DNA of 35,619 nt from Paludibacteraceae bacterium (GTDB taxonomy: Bacteria > Bacteroidota > Bacteroidia > Bacteroidales > Paludibacteraceae), in assembly GCA_028694215.1 (NCBI GenBank), contig JAQUTW010000024.1, positions 1 to 35,619 on the forward strand. Reading direction: 5' to 3'. This document shows positions 23,823 to 32,840 of the stretch, in pieces. How positions within the stretch are numbered: position 1 is the stretch's first letter; the number at the start of each line of letters is the position of its first letter. Below the pieces are notes generated by a model. It saw only the letters and a list, made by a program, of their open reading frames with translations, was not told the origin of the DNA and did not search any database. Both the position numbers and the translations under genes were made by a program.

Positions 23823-26216
23823 GTGCTTTACCCACACAACATAGAGCAAAAAATTGGTTTTGATACTGTTCGTCAGCTGATTTCCGGAAATTGTTTGAGC
23901 GATTTGGCAAAAGAAGAAATTGATGCCATAACTTTCTTGACCGATTTTCAGAAAATAGAGATGTGTTTGTTACAGCAGGACGAAATGTCGCGATTGCTTG
24001 GTGAGCAGGAAGATGTTTTGCCTCTTGGAACTACAGCTGATTTACGTTCTTCGTTTGTGCGAACACGTGTTGAAGGCACTTTTTTGGAAGTATCTGAAGT
24101 GGCAAATGTACGTCATAATGCCGATATGGTTCAGAAAGTCGGTCAGTATTTTCGAAAACGTGATGTGCAACGTTTTCCGGTGTTGTGCAAACTGGCCGAT
24201 GATGTTGTCATGTTTCCTGATGTTTTACGCGAAATAGATAAGATTTTAGATAAATTTGGTGAAATAAAAGATACGGCATCGCCCGAATTGCATCAAATAC
24301 GGCGTGAAATTTTGAAAGCGCAGGGCAGTGTTTCACGGATATTGCAGGGAATTTTGAGACAGGCACAGGCAGATGGTGTCGTTGAAAAAGATGCAGCTCC
24401 CGCCATACGCGATGGTCGGTTGGTAATCCCCGTCATTGCTATGAACAAGCGAAAAATAGGTGGCATTATACATGATGAATCGGCAACCGGAAAAACGGCT
24501 TTCGTGGAACCTACGGCAGTTGTTGAGGTAAACAACCACTTGCGTGAATTGGAGAATGAAGAAAAACGTGAGATAATTCGTATTCTTACGGCGTTGACCA
24601 ATTTTTTACGACCTTTTTATACCGATTTGTTGGCTTCGACACATTTCCTTTCCAAAGTAGATGCTTTGCGTGCAAAAGCCAAATTTTCCATCCAAATACA
24701 AGCCATCAAACCGTTTTTCAAAAAAGAACCGCTTGTAGAATGGTATGGCGCACGTCACCCGCTTTTGCAGCTAACGCTTAAAAATCAGGGAAAAACTGCT
24801 GTGCCATTGTCGATAAAATTGGCTGCCAAACAGCGAATTCTGCTAATTTCCGGTCCTAATGCCGGAGGAAAATCCGTTTGTTTGAAAACGGTCGGTTTGT
24901 TGCAATATATGTTGCAGTGTGGTTTGCTTATTCCTGTCGATGAACGCAGTATTGCCGGTGTTTTTGGCAGTATGTTTATTGATATTGGTGATGAACAGAG
25001 TATCGAAAATGACCTTTCAACTTACAGTTCGCATTTGCTGAATATGAAACAATGTCTGCGTTATGGTGATGCCAATTCCTTATTGTTGATTGATGAATTT
25101 GGAACCGGAACAGAACCTCAGATAGGTGGCGCCATAGCCGAAGCTGTGTTGGAAAAGCTCAATGAACATGGTATTTTTGGTGTTATTACCACACATTATA
25201 CGAACTTGAAACATTTTGCTTCAAATACCTTGGGTATTGTAAATGGTGCCATGTTGTATGATCGTCATCAGATGCAGCCGCTTTTTAGTTTACAGATCGG
25301 AAATCCCGGTAGTTCATTTGCTGTGGAAATGGCACGTAAAATAGGTTTGCCGGAAGATGTCATTGCTTCGGCTGCTGCTAAAGTAGGAACAGAGCATGTC
25401 GATTACGATAAAAATCTGCAGGATGCAGCACGCGATAAGCGTTATTGGGAACAAAAACGTCAACAGATACGCACTAAAAATAAACGTTTGGAAGAACAAA
25501 TTGCCGACTATGAACGTAAAAACGCCGAGATAAAACAGAAAGAAAAAGACGTGTTGAGGCAGGCAAAACAGGAGGCAGCAGATTTATTGGTGACCACTAA
25601 CGCAAGAATTGAGAAAGTTATACGTTCTATAAAAGAGACACAGGCGGAAAAAGAACAAACAAAAATTGTTCGTAAGGATTTAGACGAATTTAAAACGAAA
25701 ATTATAGCGGATGTTCAGTCTGAGAATGTTCGTCAAAATAGTGATAATAAGAAAATTGTGGCGGGAGATTGTGTGCATATTAAAAATCATTTGGCAGTAG
25801 GAGAAGTTATTTCTATCCAAGGTAATCAGGCTGTTGTAGCTTTCGGACAGATAAAGTCGAAAGTTAAATGTGCCGATTTGGAGAAGGTTAGTCGTTCGGA
25901 AATGAAGCGAATGAGTCGTAATACCGAACTTGGACGCTTGGCAACTGCCAATCTGCAACAGCGCAAACTCCAATTTAAGCCGGAAATAGATGTTCGTGGC
26001 ATGCGTGCTGATGAAGCATTACAGGCTGTAGCCTATTTTATGGATGATGCTCAAATGCTTAATGTGCGTTACCTCAGAATTTTGCATGGAACAGGTGGAG
26101 GTATATTACGGCAAGTAATACGTGAATATTTGCAAGGTCTGACTTTTGTAGCTTCTTTCCGTGATGAGCAGATACAACTTGGTGGCGCAGGCATCACACT
26201 TGTCGAACTGGAATAA
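23823..26216 (+). CDS. mutS2: Endonuclease MutS2
   Basis: MutS2 is a MutS-related ATPase without the mismatch-recognition domain; it acts against recombination and, in B. subtilis, on collided ribosomes. The 797-residue protein has a helical core and clamp region (about 1-320), the P-loop GPNAGGKS (about 343-350), Walker B LLLIDEFGTGTEP, and THYTNLK. A long charged coiled coil (about 515-640, RYWEQKRQQIRTKNKRLEEQ...) and a KOW-like segment follow. A C-terminal Smr nuclease domain (about 720-797) has DVRGMRADEAL and ILHGTGGG. The start is GTG at 23823: MLYPHNIEQKIGFD matches the family start. Its own promoter is not clear, since an asnS terminator ends 24 bases before it. Confidence 0.97.
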   Translation: MLYPHNIEQKIGFDTVRQLISGNCLSDLAKEEIDAITFLTDFQKIEMCLLQQDEMSRLLGEQEDVLPLGTTADLRSSFVRTRVEGTFLEVSEVANVRHNADMVQKVGQYFRKRDVQRFPVLCKLADDVVMFPDVLREIDKILDKFGEIKDTASPELHQIRREILKAQGSVSRILQGILRQAQADGVVEKDAAPAIRDGRLVIPVIAMNKRKIGGIIHDESATGKTAFVEPTAVVEVNNHLRELENEEKREIIRILTALTNFLRPFYTDLLASTHFLSKVDALRAKAKFSIQIQAIKPFFKKEPLVEWYGARHPLLQLTLKNQGKTAVPLSIKLAAKQRILLISGPNAGGKSVCLKTVGLLQYMLQCGLLIPVDERSIAGVFGSMFIDIGDEQSIENDLSTYSSHLLNMKQCLRYGDANSLLLIDEFGTGTEPQIGGAIAEAVLEKLNEHGIFGVITTHYTNLKHFASNTLGIVNGAMLYDRHQMQPLFSLQIGNPGSSFAVEMARKIGLPEDVIASAAAKVGTEHVDYDKNLQDAARDKRYWEQKRQQIRTKNKRLEEQIADYERKNAEIKQKEKDVLRQAKQEAADLLVTTNARIEKVIRSIKETQAEKEQTKIVRKDLDEFKTKIIADVQSENVRQNSDNKKIVAGDCVHIKNHLAVGEVISIQGNQAVVAFGQIKSKVKCADLEKVSRSEMKRMSRNTELGRLATANLQQRKLQFKPEIDVRGMRADEALQAVAYFMDDAQMLNVRYLRILHGTGGGILRQVIREYLQGLTFVASFRDEQIQLGGAGITLVELE

Positions 26217-26254
26217 AAAACAGGAAAATTCTTTTTGTTTCAATAAAAAAATCG

Positions 26255-26262
26255 TACTTTTG
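26255..26262 (+). promoter_or_regulatory. -7 element of the cyclophilin-ftsE operon
   Basis: TACTTTTG matches TAnnTTTG. A TTTG (26234-26237) lies 17 bases upstream, close to the usual -33 spacing. The ATG follows 24 bases later. Confidence 0.6.
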
Positions 26263-26286
26263 TAAACCTCTTAATTAAAACAGATT

Positions 26287-27000
26287 ATGCGTAAATATTG
26301 GCAAGCTCAATTGTGTGTGTTGTTTTTTATCGCTCTTTTTCTCAATCCTTTAACGGCTGAAGCTGAAAAAAAAATAAAACCTAAAATGGTAAAAATAGAA
26401 ACAACGATGGGGGACATAAAAATTATGTTGTATAATGAAACTCCTCTGCACCGTGATAATTTTTTAAAGTTGGTTTCTCAAAAATTTTATAATAACATTT
26501 TGTTTCATAGAGTGATAAAAGACTTTATGATACAGGCTGGGGATCCCGATTCGAAGACGGCTTCGGCAGATAAACAGTTGGGAACGGGAGATGTAGGATA
26601 TACTATTCCGGCAGAAATTGTTTTCCCGAAATATTGTCACAAACGTGGAGCTTTGGCAGCAGCCAGACAGTCAGATATTGTAAATCCCGAACGAGCATCT
26701 TCCGGATGTCAGTTTTATATTGTAGATGGAGAAATCTTGTCTGATCAGGAATTGAATGATACAGAACTGCGTTTAAATCAAATGTTGAAGCCGGTAGAAC
26801 CTATAAAATATACGGACGAGCAACGTTTGACGTATAAAATGTTTGGCGGTTCACCACATCTTGATGGTCAATATACGGTTTTTGGAGAGGTTGTAAAAGG
26901 TTTTGATGTGCTTCGCAAAATTGCGACTGTAAAAACCGATGCGCATGATCGTCCGATTGAAGATGTTCGCATCTTGAGTATGAAAGTTGTCAGAAAATAA
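26287..27000 (+). CDS. Exported cyclophilin-type peptidyl-prolyl isomerase
   Basis: Cyclophilins speed cis-trans isomerisation of X-Pro bonds during folding. The 237-residue protein begins with a signal peptide (MRKYWQAQLCVLFFIALFLNP, about 1-26, cleavage likely after AEA), so it acts in the periplasm. The domain starts VKIETTMGDIKIMLYNETP and contains the active-site FHRVIKDFMIQAGD, a CQFYIV segment (QFF-type) and DGQYTVFGEVVKGFDVL. Between the last two is an insertion of about 45 residues (ILSDQELNDTELRLNQML...), seen in other Bacteroidetes periplasmic cyclophilins. There is no lipobox Cys. The gene is followed after 21 bases by ftsE, so the two are likely co-transcribed. Confidence 0.95.
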   Translation: MRKYWQAQLCVLFFIALFLNPLTAEAEKKIKPKMVKIETTMGDIKIMLYNETPLHRDNFLKLVSQKFYNNILFHRVIKDFMIQAGDPDSKTASADKQLGTGDVGYTIPAEIVFPKYCHKRGALAAARQSDIVNPERASSGCQFYIVDGEILSDQELNDTELRLNQMLKPVEPIKYTDEQRLTYKMFGGSPHLDGQYTVFGEVVKGFDVLRKIATVKTDAHDRPIEDVRILSMKVVRK

Positions 27001-27021
27001 TCTATTTATCGTTGAAGAAAC

Positions 27022-27705
27022 ATGAAAAAATTGATAACATATCATCAAGTGGATATCCAACAACAAGAGTTGGTGGTTCTTCGCGATGTCGATTTTGAAT
27101 TGGGGCAGGGAGAATTTGTTTATTTGCTTGGCAAAGTGGGAAGCGGGAAGAGTTCTTTGCTGAAATCGTTGTATGCCGAGGTGACAATAAAAAAAGGTGA
27201 AGCCAAAATATTTGATTACGATTTGCGTACGATAAAGAGGAAAGATATTCCGTTTTTGCGTCGTAAAATTGGTATTGTCTTTCAGGATTTTCAATTGTTG
27301 GGAGATAGAACCGTACAAGAAAATTTAGAGTTCGTATTGCGGGCAACAGGTTGGAAAGACAAGAAAAAAATAGCCGAACAAATCAATTTGGTATTGTCAA
27401 ATGTTGGCATGGCAAAAAAAGGTTATAAACGTCCGCATCAATTGTCGGGAGGTGAACAACAACGTGTTGTTATTGCCAGAGCATTATTAAATTCACCGGA
27501 ATTGGTTGTGGCCGATGAACCTACAGGGAATTTAGATCCTCAGACCGGCAGAGAAATTGTGGAACTGCTTCATGAAATTTGCAGAGGTGGAACGAGTGTT
27601 ATCATGGCAACTCATAATCATACGTTTTTCGATTCGTTTCCCGGACGTGTGGTTTCCTGTTTTGATCAGAAACTGGTAGAAGGTTTGGCAGAAATTACCA
27701 AGTAA
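27022..27705 (+). CDS. ftsE: Cell division ABC transporter ATP-binding protein FtsE
   Basis: FtsE is the ATPase of FtsEX, which signals across the membrane to activate peptidoglycan hydrolases at division. The 227-residue protein shows Walker A GKVGSGKSS (37-45), Q-loop FQDFQLLGDRTVQENLEF, ABC signature LSGGEQQR (141-148), Walker B LVVADEP (161-167) and the H-loop MATHNH. The EPTGNLDP and FQDFxLL sequences and the lack of other domains fit FtsE. The closely related LolD cannot be fully excluded, but the short hinge and the N-terminus ITYHQVDIQQQELVVLRDV resemble Bacteroidetes FtsE. FtsX is not adjacent: the next gene (phoH) is convergent, 6 bases away. So the permease must be encoded elsewhere. 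Confidence 0.88.
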   Translation: MKKLITYHQVDIQQQELVVLRDVDFELGQGEFVYLLGKVGSGKSSLLKSLYAEVTIKKGEAKIFDYDLRTIKRKDIPFLRRKIGIVFQDFQLLGDRTVQENLEFVLRATGWKDKKKIAEQINLVLSNVGMAKKGYKRPHQLSGGEQQRVVIARALLNSPELVVADEPTGNLDPQTGREIVELLHEICRGGTSVIMATHNHTFFDSFPGRVVSCFDQKLVEGLAEITK

Positions 27706-27711
27706 GCATTT

Positions 27712-28656
27712 TTAATTATTGTTTTTGTTCCGTTCGTAAGCCTCTACTATGCGTTGCACAAGTTTGTGTCTGACAATATCTTTCTGATTAAATTCTATTC
27801 GGGCAATTCCTTTGATTCCTTTCAAAATATCCAGAGCATCTCGCAATCCTGATTTTTGTGATGGTGGCAGGTCGATTTGTGTCATATCGCCCGTAATAAT
27901 CATTTTAGAACCAAGCCCCATACGTGTTAGGAACATTTTTATTTGTTGTGTCGATGTGTTTTGAGCTTCATCAAGAATAATGACAGCATCACTCAATGTA
28001 CGTCCACGCATAAATGCGAGTGGCGCAATCTGAATTGTCCCATTGGTAAGATAATCCGCTAATTTTGAGGCAGGAATCATATCTTGTAGAGCGTCGTATA
28101 GGGGTTGCAGATAAGGATCAATTTTTTCTTTCATGTCGCCGGGCAGAAAGCCCAATTTTTCACCGGCTTCTACTGCCGGACGACTAAGAATTATTTTTTT
28201 TACTTCTTTGTTTTTTAATGACTTGACTGCTAATGCGATAGCTGTATATGTTTTTCCGGAACCTGCCGGTCCTATGGCAAACAACAAGTCGTTGGTTTCA
28301 AATTCTTTGACCAATTTTTGTTGGTTTTCAGTGCGTGCCAAAATGGATTTTCCGGCAACTCCATGCAGAATAGTGTTTTTATGATTGACAATGGTTGGCT
28401 GGTTACCTTTCACTATTTCTATGATATGTTCTTCGGATAGGGTGTTGGTTGCAACGCAATATTCTGACAATTGTATAAGATGTTGTTCTATTTTTTGCAC
28501 GTCTTCAGGATTCCCTATTAATTTTATGGCTTGACCGCGTGCAACAATTTTGACGGAAGGATGTAAGTTTTTCAGTAAAATAATATTGGCATTATTGATG
28601 CCGTAAAAAACAGTAGTGTCCAAACCGTCCGGTAATGTAAAAAGTATTTCGTTCAT
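27712..28656 (-). CDS. phoH: PhoH family ATPase
   Basis: PhoH proteins are cytoplasmic ATPases of uncertain role, often linked to RNA metabolism and stress. The 314-residue protein has an N-terminal KH-like/accessory region (about 1-105) and the ATPase domain with Walker A GPAGSGKT (129-136), LSRPAVEAGEKLGFLPGDMKEK, and Walker B ILDEAQNTS (227-235). The start is ATG 28656 (MNEILFTLP). An upstream in-frame ATG at 28728 lies before the -7 element at 28699-28706 and would not be on the transcript. The gene converges on ftsE with a 6-base gap. Confidence 0.96.
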   Translation of the reverse strand: MNEILFTLPDGLDTTVFYGINNANIILLKNLHPSVKIVARGQAIKLIGNPEDVQKIEQHLIQLSEYCVATNTLSEEHIIEIVKGNQPTIVNHKNTILHGVAGKSILARTENQQKLVKEFETNDLLFAIGPAGSGKTYTAIALAVKSLKNKEVKKIILSRPAVEAGEKLGFLPGDMKEKIDPYLQPLYDALQDMIPASKLADYLTNGTIQIAPLAFMRGRTLSDAVIILDEAQNTSTQQIKMFLTRMGLGSKMIITGDMTQIDLPPSQKSGLRDALDILKGIKGIARIEFNQKDIVRHKLVQRIVEAYERNKNNN

Positions 28657-28698
28657 AAATGTTTTGTCAAAATAAGAGATTTTGATTGAGATAATTTG

Positions 28699-28706
28699 CA
28701 AAGATA
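28699..28706 (-). promoter_or_regulatory. -7 element of phoH
   Basis: The minus strand reads TATCTTTG, matching TAnnTTTG, 43 bases upstream of the chosen phoH start. It rules out the longer reading frame starting at 28728. Confidence 0.65.
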
Positions 28707-28824
28707 CAATTTCTTTCTCAACCTGCAATTGTCAGTTGATCCGATAACTCAGTGGAAGTTTATTGATTACTTGTGTGTGTGATTGCAGAGATAAAAATCG
28801 ATTTTTATTCTCATCATTATTTAT

Positions 28825-28832
28825 TATCTTTG
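28825..28832 (+). promoter_or_regulatory. -7 element of the flippase-yfhO-DUF5672 operon
   Basis: TATCTTTG (then CA) matches TAnnTTTG, 17 bases upstream of the flippase ATG, giving a leader of about 10 bases. Confidence 0.6.
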
Positions 28833-28848
28833 CAAATTATTCTGCCAT

Positions 28849-30369
28849 ATGGGAGTTATTATCCGTCAAAGTATTAAGGGAACCATTGTGAATTATGTGG
28901 GAGTTGCCATCGGCTTTTTCACCACATTTTTTGTATTAACACGGTTTCTGACGGCAGAAGAGATTGGTCTGACACGGGTTTTGATAGAAACGGCTACGTT
29001 GCTTGTCGGGTTGGCGCAGTTGGGTACAAACTCATCCGTTATGCGTTATTATCCTTATTTTAAGGATAAAAAAAACAAAGATCACGGTTTTTTCTTTTGG
29101 TCACTTCTGGTGCCGTTGGTGGGTTTCCTGATTTTCGGAACACTTTATGCTTGTCTGAGAGGTGTCGTTGGCAGCATATTTGCTGAAAAATCGGCATTGT
29201 TTGTCAATTACTATTACTTTGTTCTTCCATTGGCATTTTTTATGCTGTACATGACGATTTTTGAAACAAACGCCAATGTACTGATGCGGATTGTTGTGCC
29301 AAAATTGGTGCGTGAAGTCATTGTTCGTGTGCTGTTGTTGATTTCATATTTACTGTATGCCTTTAAAGTACTTGATATTGATGGATTTGTCATTGTCTTT
29401 TGCAGTATTTATGGTGTGGCAGCATTGATAAATATTATTTATTTATTATCATTAAACCGGATTTCTATTAAACCGGATTTAAAGTTTATTTCAAAATCAC
29501 TCAGAAAAGATTATTTGCTTTATACGCTTTTTTTGCTAACGGCCGCAGTCGGAGGAGTGATAACGCCCAGCATTAATACCTTTTTTATCAGCGCAAAAAT
29601 GGGTCTGGAATTTACCGGAATATTTGCCATTGCCACATTTATTGCTGCTGTTATTGAAATTCCGTATCGTTCTTTGGGAGCTATTGCACAGCCGCAACTA
29701 TCGCAGGCAATCAAGGAAAATGATTTACCACAAGCAAATCAACTGATGAAAAGTGTTTCTTTGCACCAATTTTTAGGTGGCTCTTTTATTTTCTTTCTTA
29801 TTTGGATAAATATAGATGTGTTGTTTGAACTCTTACCCAATGGCAACCTGTATGTTGTAGCCAAACCGGTGGTTTTTATTTTGGGTGTCGCAAAATTACT
29901 CAATTCTGTATGCAATATTAATGCGTCAGCGTTGGGATATTCGCATCATTATTACTATTCTTTGATTTTGACATTTGTGTTGACTTTTATAGCGATTGTG
30001 TTTAATAATTGGTTTATTCCATTGTGGGGAATGAATGGTGCAGCAATGGCTTCGTTACTTTCAATTACTGTTTATCAGTTGTTTTTATTTGGCTTATTGC
30101 AATGGAAATTAAAAGTGAATATATTTTCAGTTGGGCAGGTAAAAATTTTGGTAATTATTATAATACTCTTGTTAATTAACTGTTTGTCTGTAGATTATGT
30201 ATTGCCATTGTGGAGGTCAATTATTTCTAATGAGTTGGTTGCAGATATTGTAGATGCTTGCCTGCGTACGGGAATTTTAACTTTGTTTGGTGTGGGGGCT
30301 ATTTACTGGTGGCATGTTAGTGAAGATGTGAATAGTTTATTACGTAAATATTTGAAATTTAAGAAATAA
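28849..30369 (+). CDS. Wzx-like polysaccharide flippase (MOP/MATE superfamily)
   Basis: The 506-residue protein is almost entirely membrane helices (about 12-14). Its N-terminus IRQSIKGTIVNYVGVAIGFFTTFFVLTRFLTAEEIGLTRVL is typical of O-antigen/capsule repeat-unit flippases. EIPYRSLGAIAQPQLSQAIKE in the middle and a second helix bundle after it fit the MOP fold. Such proteins move lipid-linked sugar units across the inner membrane; the actual substrate is unknown. It heads a short plus-strand set with the YfhO-type gene (17 bases on) and a DUF5672 gene. No polymerase gene is next to it. It could also be a lipid II-type (MurJ-like) flippase, but its closest look is to Wzx. Confidence 0.88.
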   Translation: MGVIIRQSIKGTIVNYVGVAIGFFTTFFVLTRFLTAEEIGLTRVLIETATLLVGLAQLGTNSSVMRYYPYFKDKKNKDHGFFFWSLLVPLVGFLIFGTLYACLRGVVGSIFAEKSALFVNYYYFVLPLAFFMLYMTIFETNANVLMRIVVPKLVREVIVRVLLLISYLLYAFKVLDIDGFVIVFCSIYGVAALINIIYLLSLNRISIKPDLKFISKSLRKDYLLYTLFLLTAAVGGVITPSINTFFISAKMGLEFTGIFAIATFIAAVIEIPYRSLGAIAQPQLSQAIKENDLPQANQLMKSVSLHQFLGGSFIFFLIWINIDVLFELLPNGNLYVVAKPVVFILGVAKLLNSVCNINASALGYSHHYYYSLILTFVLTFIAIVFNNWFIPLWGMNGAAMASLLSITVYQLFLFGLLQWKLKVNIFSVGQVKILVIIIILLLINCLSVDYVLPLWRSIISNELVADIVDACLRTGILTLFGVGAIYWWHVSEDVNSLLRKYLKFKK

Positions 30370-30386
30370 CTTAAAAATATAGTATA

Positions 30387-32840
30387 ATGAAAAAGATTGA
30401 TTTTAAGAAAAACATCTTTCCGAATTTGGCAATTCTTTGTGTGTTTATCATTGCTGCATGTATGTATTGTGCCCCTATTTTAGAGGGGAAAAATATTTTC
30501 GCAGGCGATAGTATAAATGGAACGGCGGCAGTTCATGAAAGCGTTGAATATGCAGAACAAACAGGAGAACATACTTGGTGGAATGGGGCGATGTTTAGTG
30601 GTATGCCGAATTATCAGATAGGTGGCGGGCAATATTTGTCCGGTAAGATCTTACGACCATTTTCTCGTTTTTTTCAATGGGGCGCCCGTAATGCCATTTT
30701 TATTGTTCTTTTCTATCTTATCAGCTTTTTTATATTGCTGCGTGCGTTTGGTATTAACAAGTGGATTAGTTTGGCTGGGGCTTTCGCAATAGCTTTTTCT
30801 TCGTACTTTTTTGTCATTATTGCAGCAGCACATCATGGTAAATGTGTTGCTATTACATGGATGACAATGGTGCTGGTCGGTTTTTTGCTTGCTTATAAGA
30901 AAAAATATGGTTGGGGTTCTATTTTTATAATGTTTTTTATACCGATGGGTTTTTTTATACACCCTCAAATGTCTTACTATATTTGTATGCTTATTGGCAT
31001 TTTGTTTTGTGCCGAACTCTATATACATATTAAAGAAAAACGCTATAAGGATTTAGGTATCGCGACAGCTGTGTTTATTGTATCTTTTGCCATAGGTATG
31101 GGAATAGGTAGTGCCAATGTATTTACAAATCAGGAATATGCAGAGCAGACAATGCGTGGCGGACATTCCGAATTGGTAAAAACAACGGATGCAGAGAATA
31201 AGACAGGAGGTCTTGATTTGGGTTATGCCACTGCTTGGAGTTATGGCATTGATGAAACGATGACATTTTTGATTCCAAACTATATGGGCGCAGCCTCAGG
31301 ATTCAATGTCGGAAATAACTCGAAACTTTATAAAGAATTGGTAAATAATGGAGTCCCGCGTAATTCGGCTGCCGAGTTTTGTAAAGCGGCACCAACTTAT
31401 TGGGGAACACAACCGTTTACTTCAGGTCCTGTGTATATGGGTGCTATTGTCTGCTTTTTGTTTGTTTTGGGATTGTGTTTGGTTAAAGGTCCATATAAAT
31501 GGGCTTTGCTGATAGCGACATTGTTTTCTGTCCTGCTTTCTTGGGGACATAATTTTATGCCGCTGACACGGTTCTTTTTTGATTATTTCCCTATGTATAA
31601 CAAGTTTCGTGCAGTGTCGTCTATTCTTATTGTAGCCGAAATAACGATGCCGCTGTTAGGTTTTTTAGCACTCAAAGAAATATGTGATAAGGAACTTCCT
31701 AAGGCACAAATCTTAAAAGGGCTTTATATAGCAGCGGGTGTTACAGCCGGCATCTGTTTGGTTTTTGCTGTGTTTGGTAAGTTATTTTTAAGTTTTACAT
31801 CACCAAATGATGTTCAATTTACTTCACAAATTCCTGACTGGGTCTATAATGCCATTATTGCTCAGCGTGCGTCGATGATGCAGGCAGACGCTTGGCGATC
31901 GTTGGTGTTTATTGTTTTGGCAGCCGGTTTGCTCTACTTGTTTATTCAAGAGAAAATCAAAACGATGTGGTTTGGTATTATTTTAACAGGTTTAGTGGTA
32001 GTTGATATGTGGACGGTGGACAAACGTTTTTTTAATGATGATAACTTTGTGTCAATCAAAAAACGAGATAATGTTTTTGCAATGCAGCCTTACGAAAAAT
32101 TGTTACTACAAGATACAACAAATTTCCGTGTTTTGAATCTTACAACTAATACTTTCAACGATGCACGTACTTCTTATTATCTGAAATCTGTAGGAGGTTA
32201 CCATGCAGCTAAATTGCGTCGTTATCAGGATTTGATTGATGCACATATATCAAAAATGAATATGAGCGTATTGGATATGCTGAATACAAAATATTTTATT
32301 GTAAAAACGCAGAACGGGCAAATTATGCCACAGCAAAATCCTAATGCATTGGGCAATGCTTGGTTTATTGATTCTTTGTTGCTGGTAAACACACCTAACG
32401 AAGAGAGTGATGCACTGAATACAATTAATGTACGTAATACAGCAGTTGTAGATAAATCGAAATTTGGGGCATTTGCGACTGACTTTGTCTCCGGACACGA
32501 TAGTACTGCTACTATTGCAGTTACGAAATATCAACCCGGGCTTATTGAATATCGTTCATCTGCCGATAAAGCGGGAACGGCGGTTTTCTCAGAGATATAT
32601 TATCCGTATGGATGGAAAGTTACGATTGATGGAGAACCTGTTGAACATTTTCGTGTGAATTATGTACTTCGAGCTCTAAATATTCCGGCCGGAGAACATC
32701 AAATTTGTTTTAACTTTCAACCGGATAGCGTACGCAAAGGTAATATTTTGTCATTAATCTGTATTATTCTAATGTTTATGACGATGGCAGGTTTTGCTGG
32801 TTGGGGCATCTGGAAAATTTATAGAAGCAACAAAAAATGA
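30387..32840 (+). CDS. YfhO-type multi-pass membrane protein (putative GT-C glycosyltransferase)
   Basis: The 817-residue protein starts with a membrane helix (FPNLAILCVFIIAACMYCAPIL), then a conserved loop (GKNIFAGDSINGTAAVHESVEYAE...WWNGAMFSGMPNYQIGG). About ten further helices follow, then a large soluble C-terminal part (about 550-790) and a last helix with a basic tail (AGWGIWKIYRSNKK). YfhO proteins are predicted GT-C-fold enzymes; in Firmicutes YfhO glycosylates lipoteichoic acid with lipid-linked GlcNAc. The acidic Asp in FAGD of the first loop may be the catalytic residue typical of GT-C enzymes; this is inference. Context with a flippase and a DUF5672 protein supports a role in surface glycans. 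Its stop overlaps the next start (ATGA). Confidence 0.87.
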   Translation: MKKIDFKKNIFPNLAILCVFIIAACMYCAPILEGKNIFAGDSINGTAAVHESVEYAEQTGEHTWWNGAMFSGMPNYQIGGGQYLSGKILRPFSRFFQWGARNAIFIVLFYLISFFILLRAFGINKWISLAGAFAIAFSSYFFVIIAAAHHGKCVAITWMTMVLVGFLLAYKKKYGWGSIFIMFFIPMGFFIHPQMSYYICMLIGILFCAELYIHIKEKRYKDLGIATAVFIVSFAIGMGIGSANVFTNQEYAEQTMRGGHSELVKTTDAENKTGGLDLGYATAWSYGIDETMTFLIPNYMGAASGFNVGNNSKLYKELVNNGVPRNSAAEFCKAAPTYWGTQPFTSGPVYMGAIVCFLFVLGLCLVKGPYKWALLIATLFSVLLSWGHNFMPLTRFFFDYFPMYNKFRAVSSILIVAEITMPLLGFLALKEICDKELPKAQILKGLYIAAGVTAGICLVFAVFGKLFLSFTSPNDVQFTSQIPDWVYNAIIAQRASMMQADAWRSLVFIVLAAGLLYLFIQEKIKTMWFGIILTGLVVVDMWTVDKRFFNDDNFVSIKKRDNVFAMQPYEKLLLQDTTNFRVLNLTTNTFNDARTSYYLKSVGGYHAAKLRRYQDLIDAHISKMNMSVLDMLNTKYFIVKTQNGQIMPQQNPNALGNAWFIDSLLLVNTPNEESDALNTINVRNTAVVDKSKFGAFATDFVSGHDSTATIAVTKYQPGLIEYRSSADKAGTAVFSEIYYPYGWKVTIDGEPVEHFRVNYVLRALNIPAGEHQICFNFQPDSVRKGNILSLICIILMFMTMAGFAGWGIWKIYRSNKK

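Noticed and set aside
28657-28728. A 24-residue N-terminal extension of PhoH
   Set aside because: The extension contains the -7 promoter element on its own strand and does not resemble the family.
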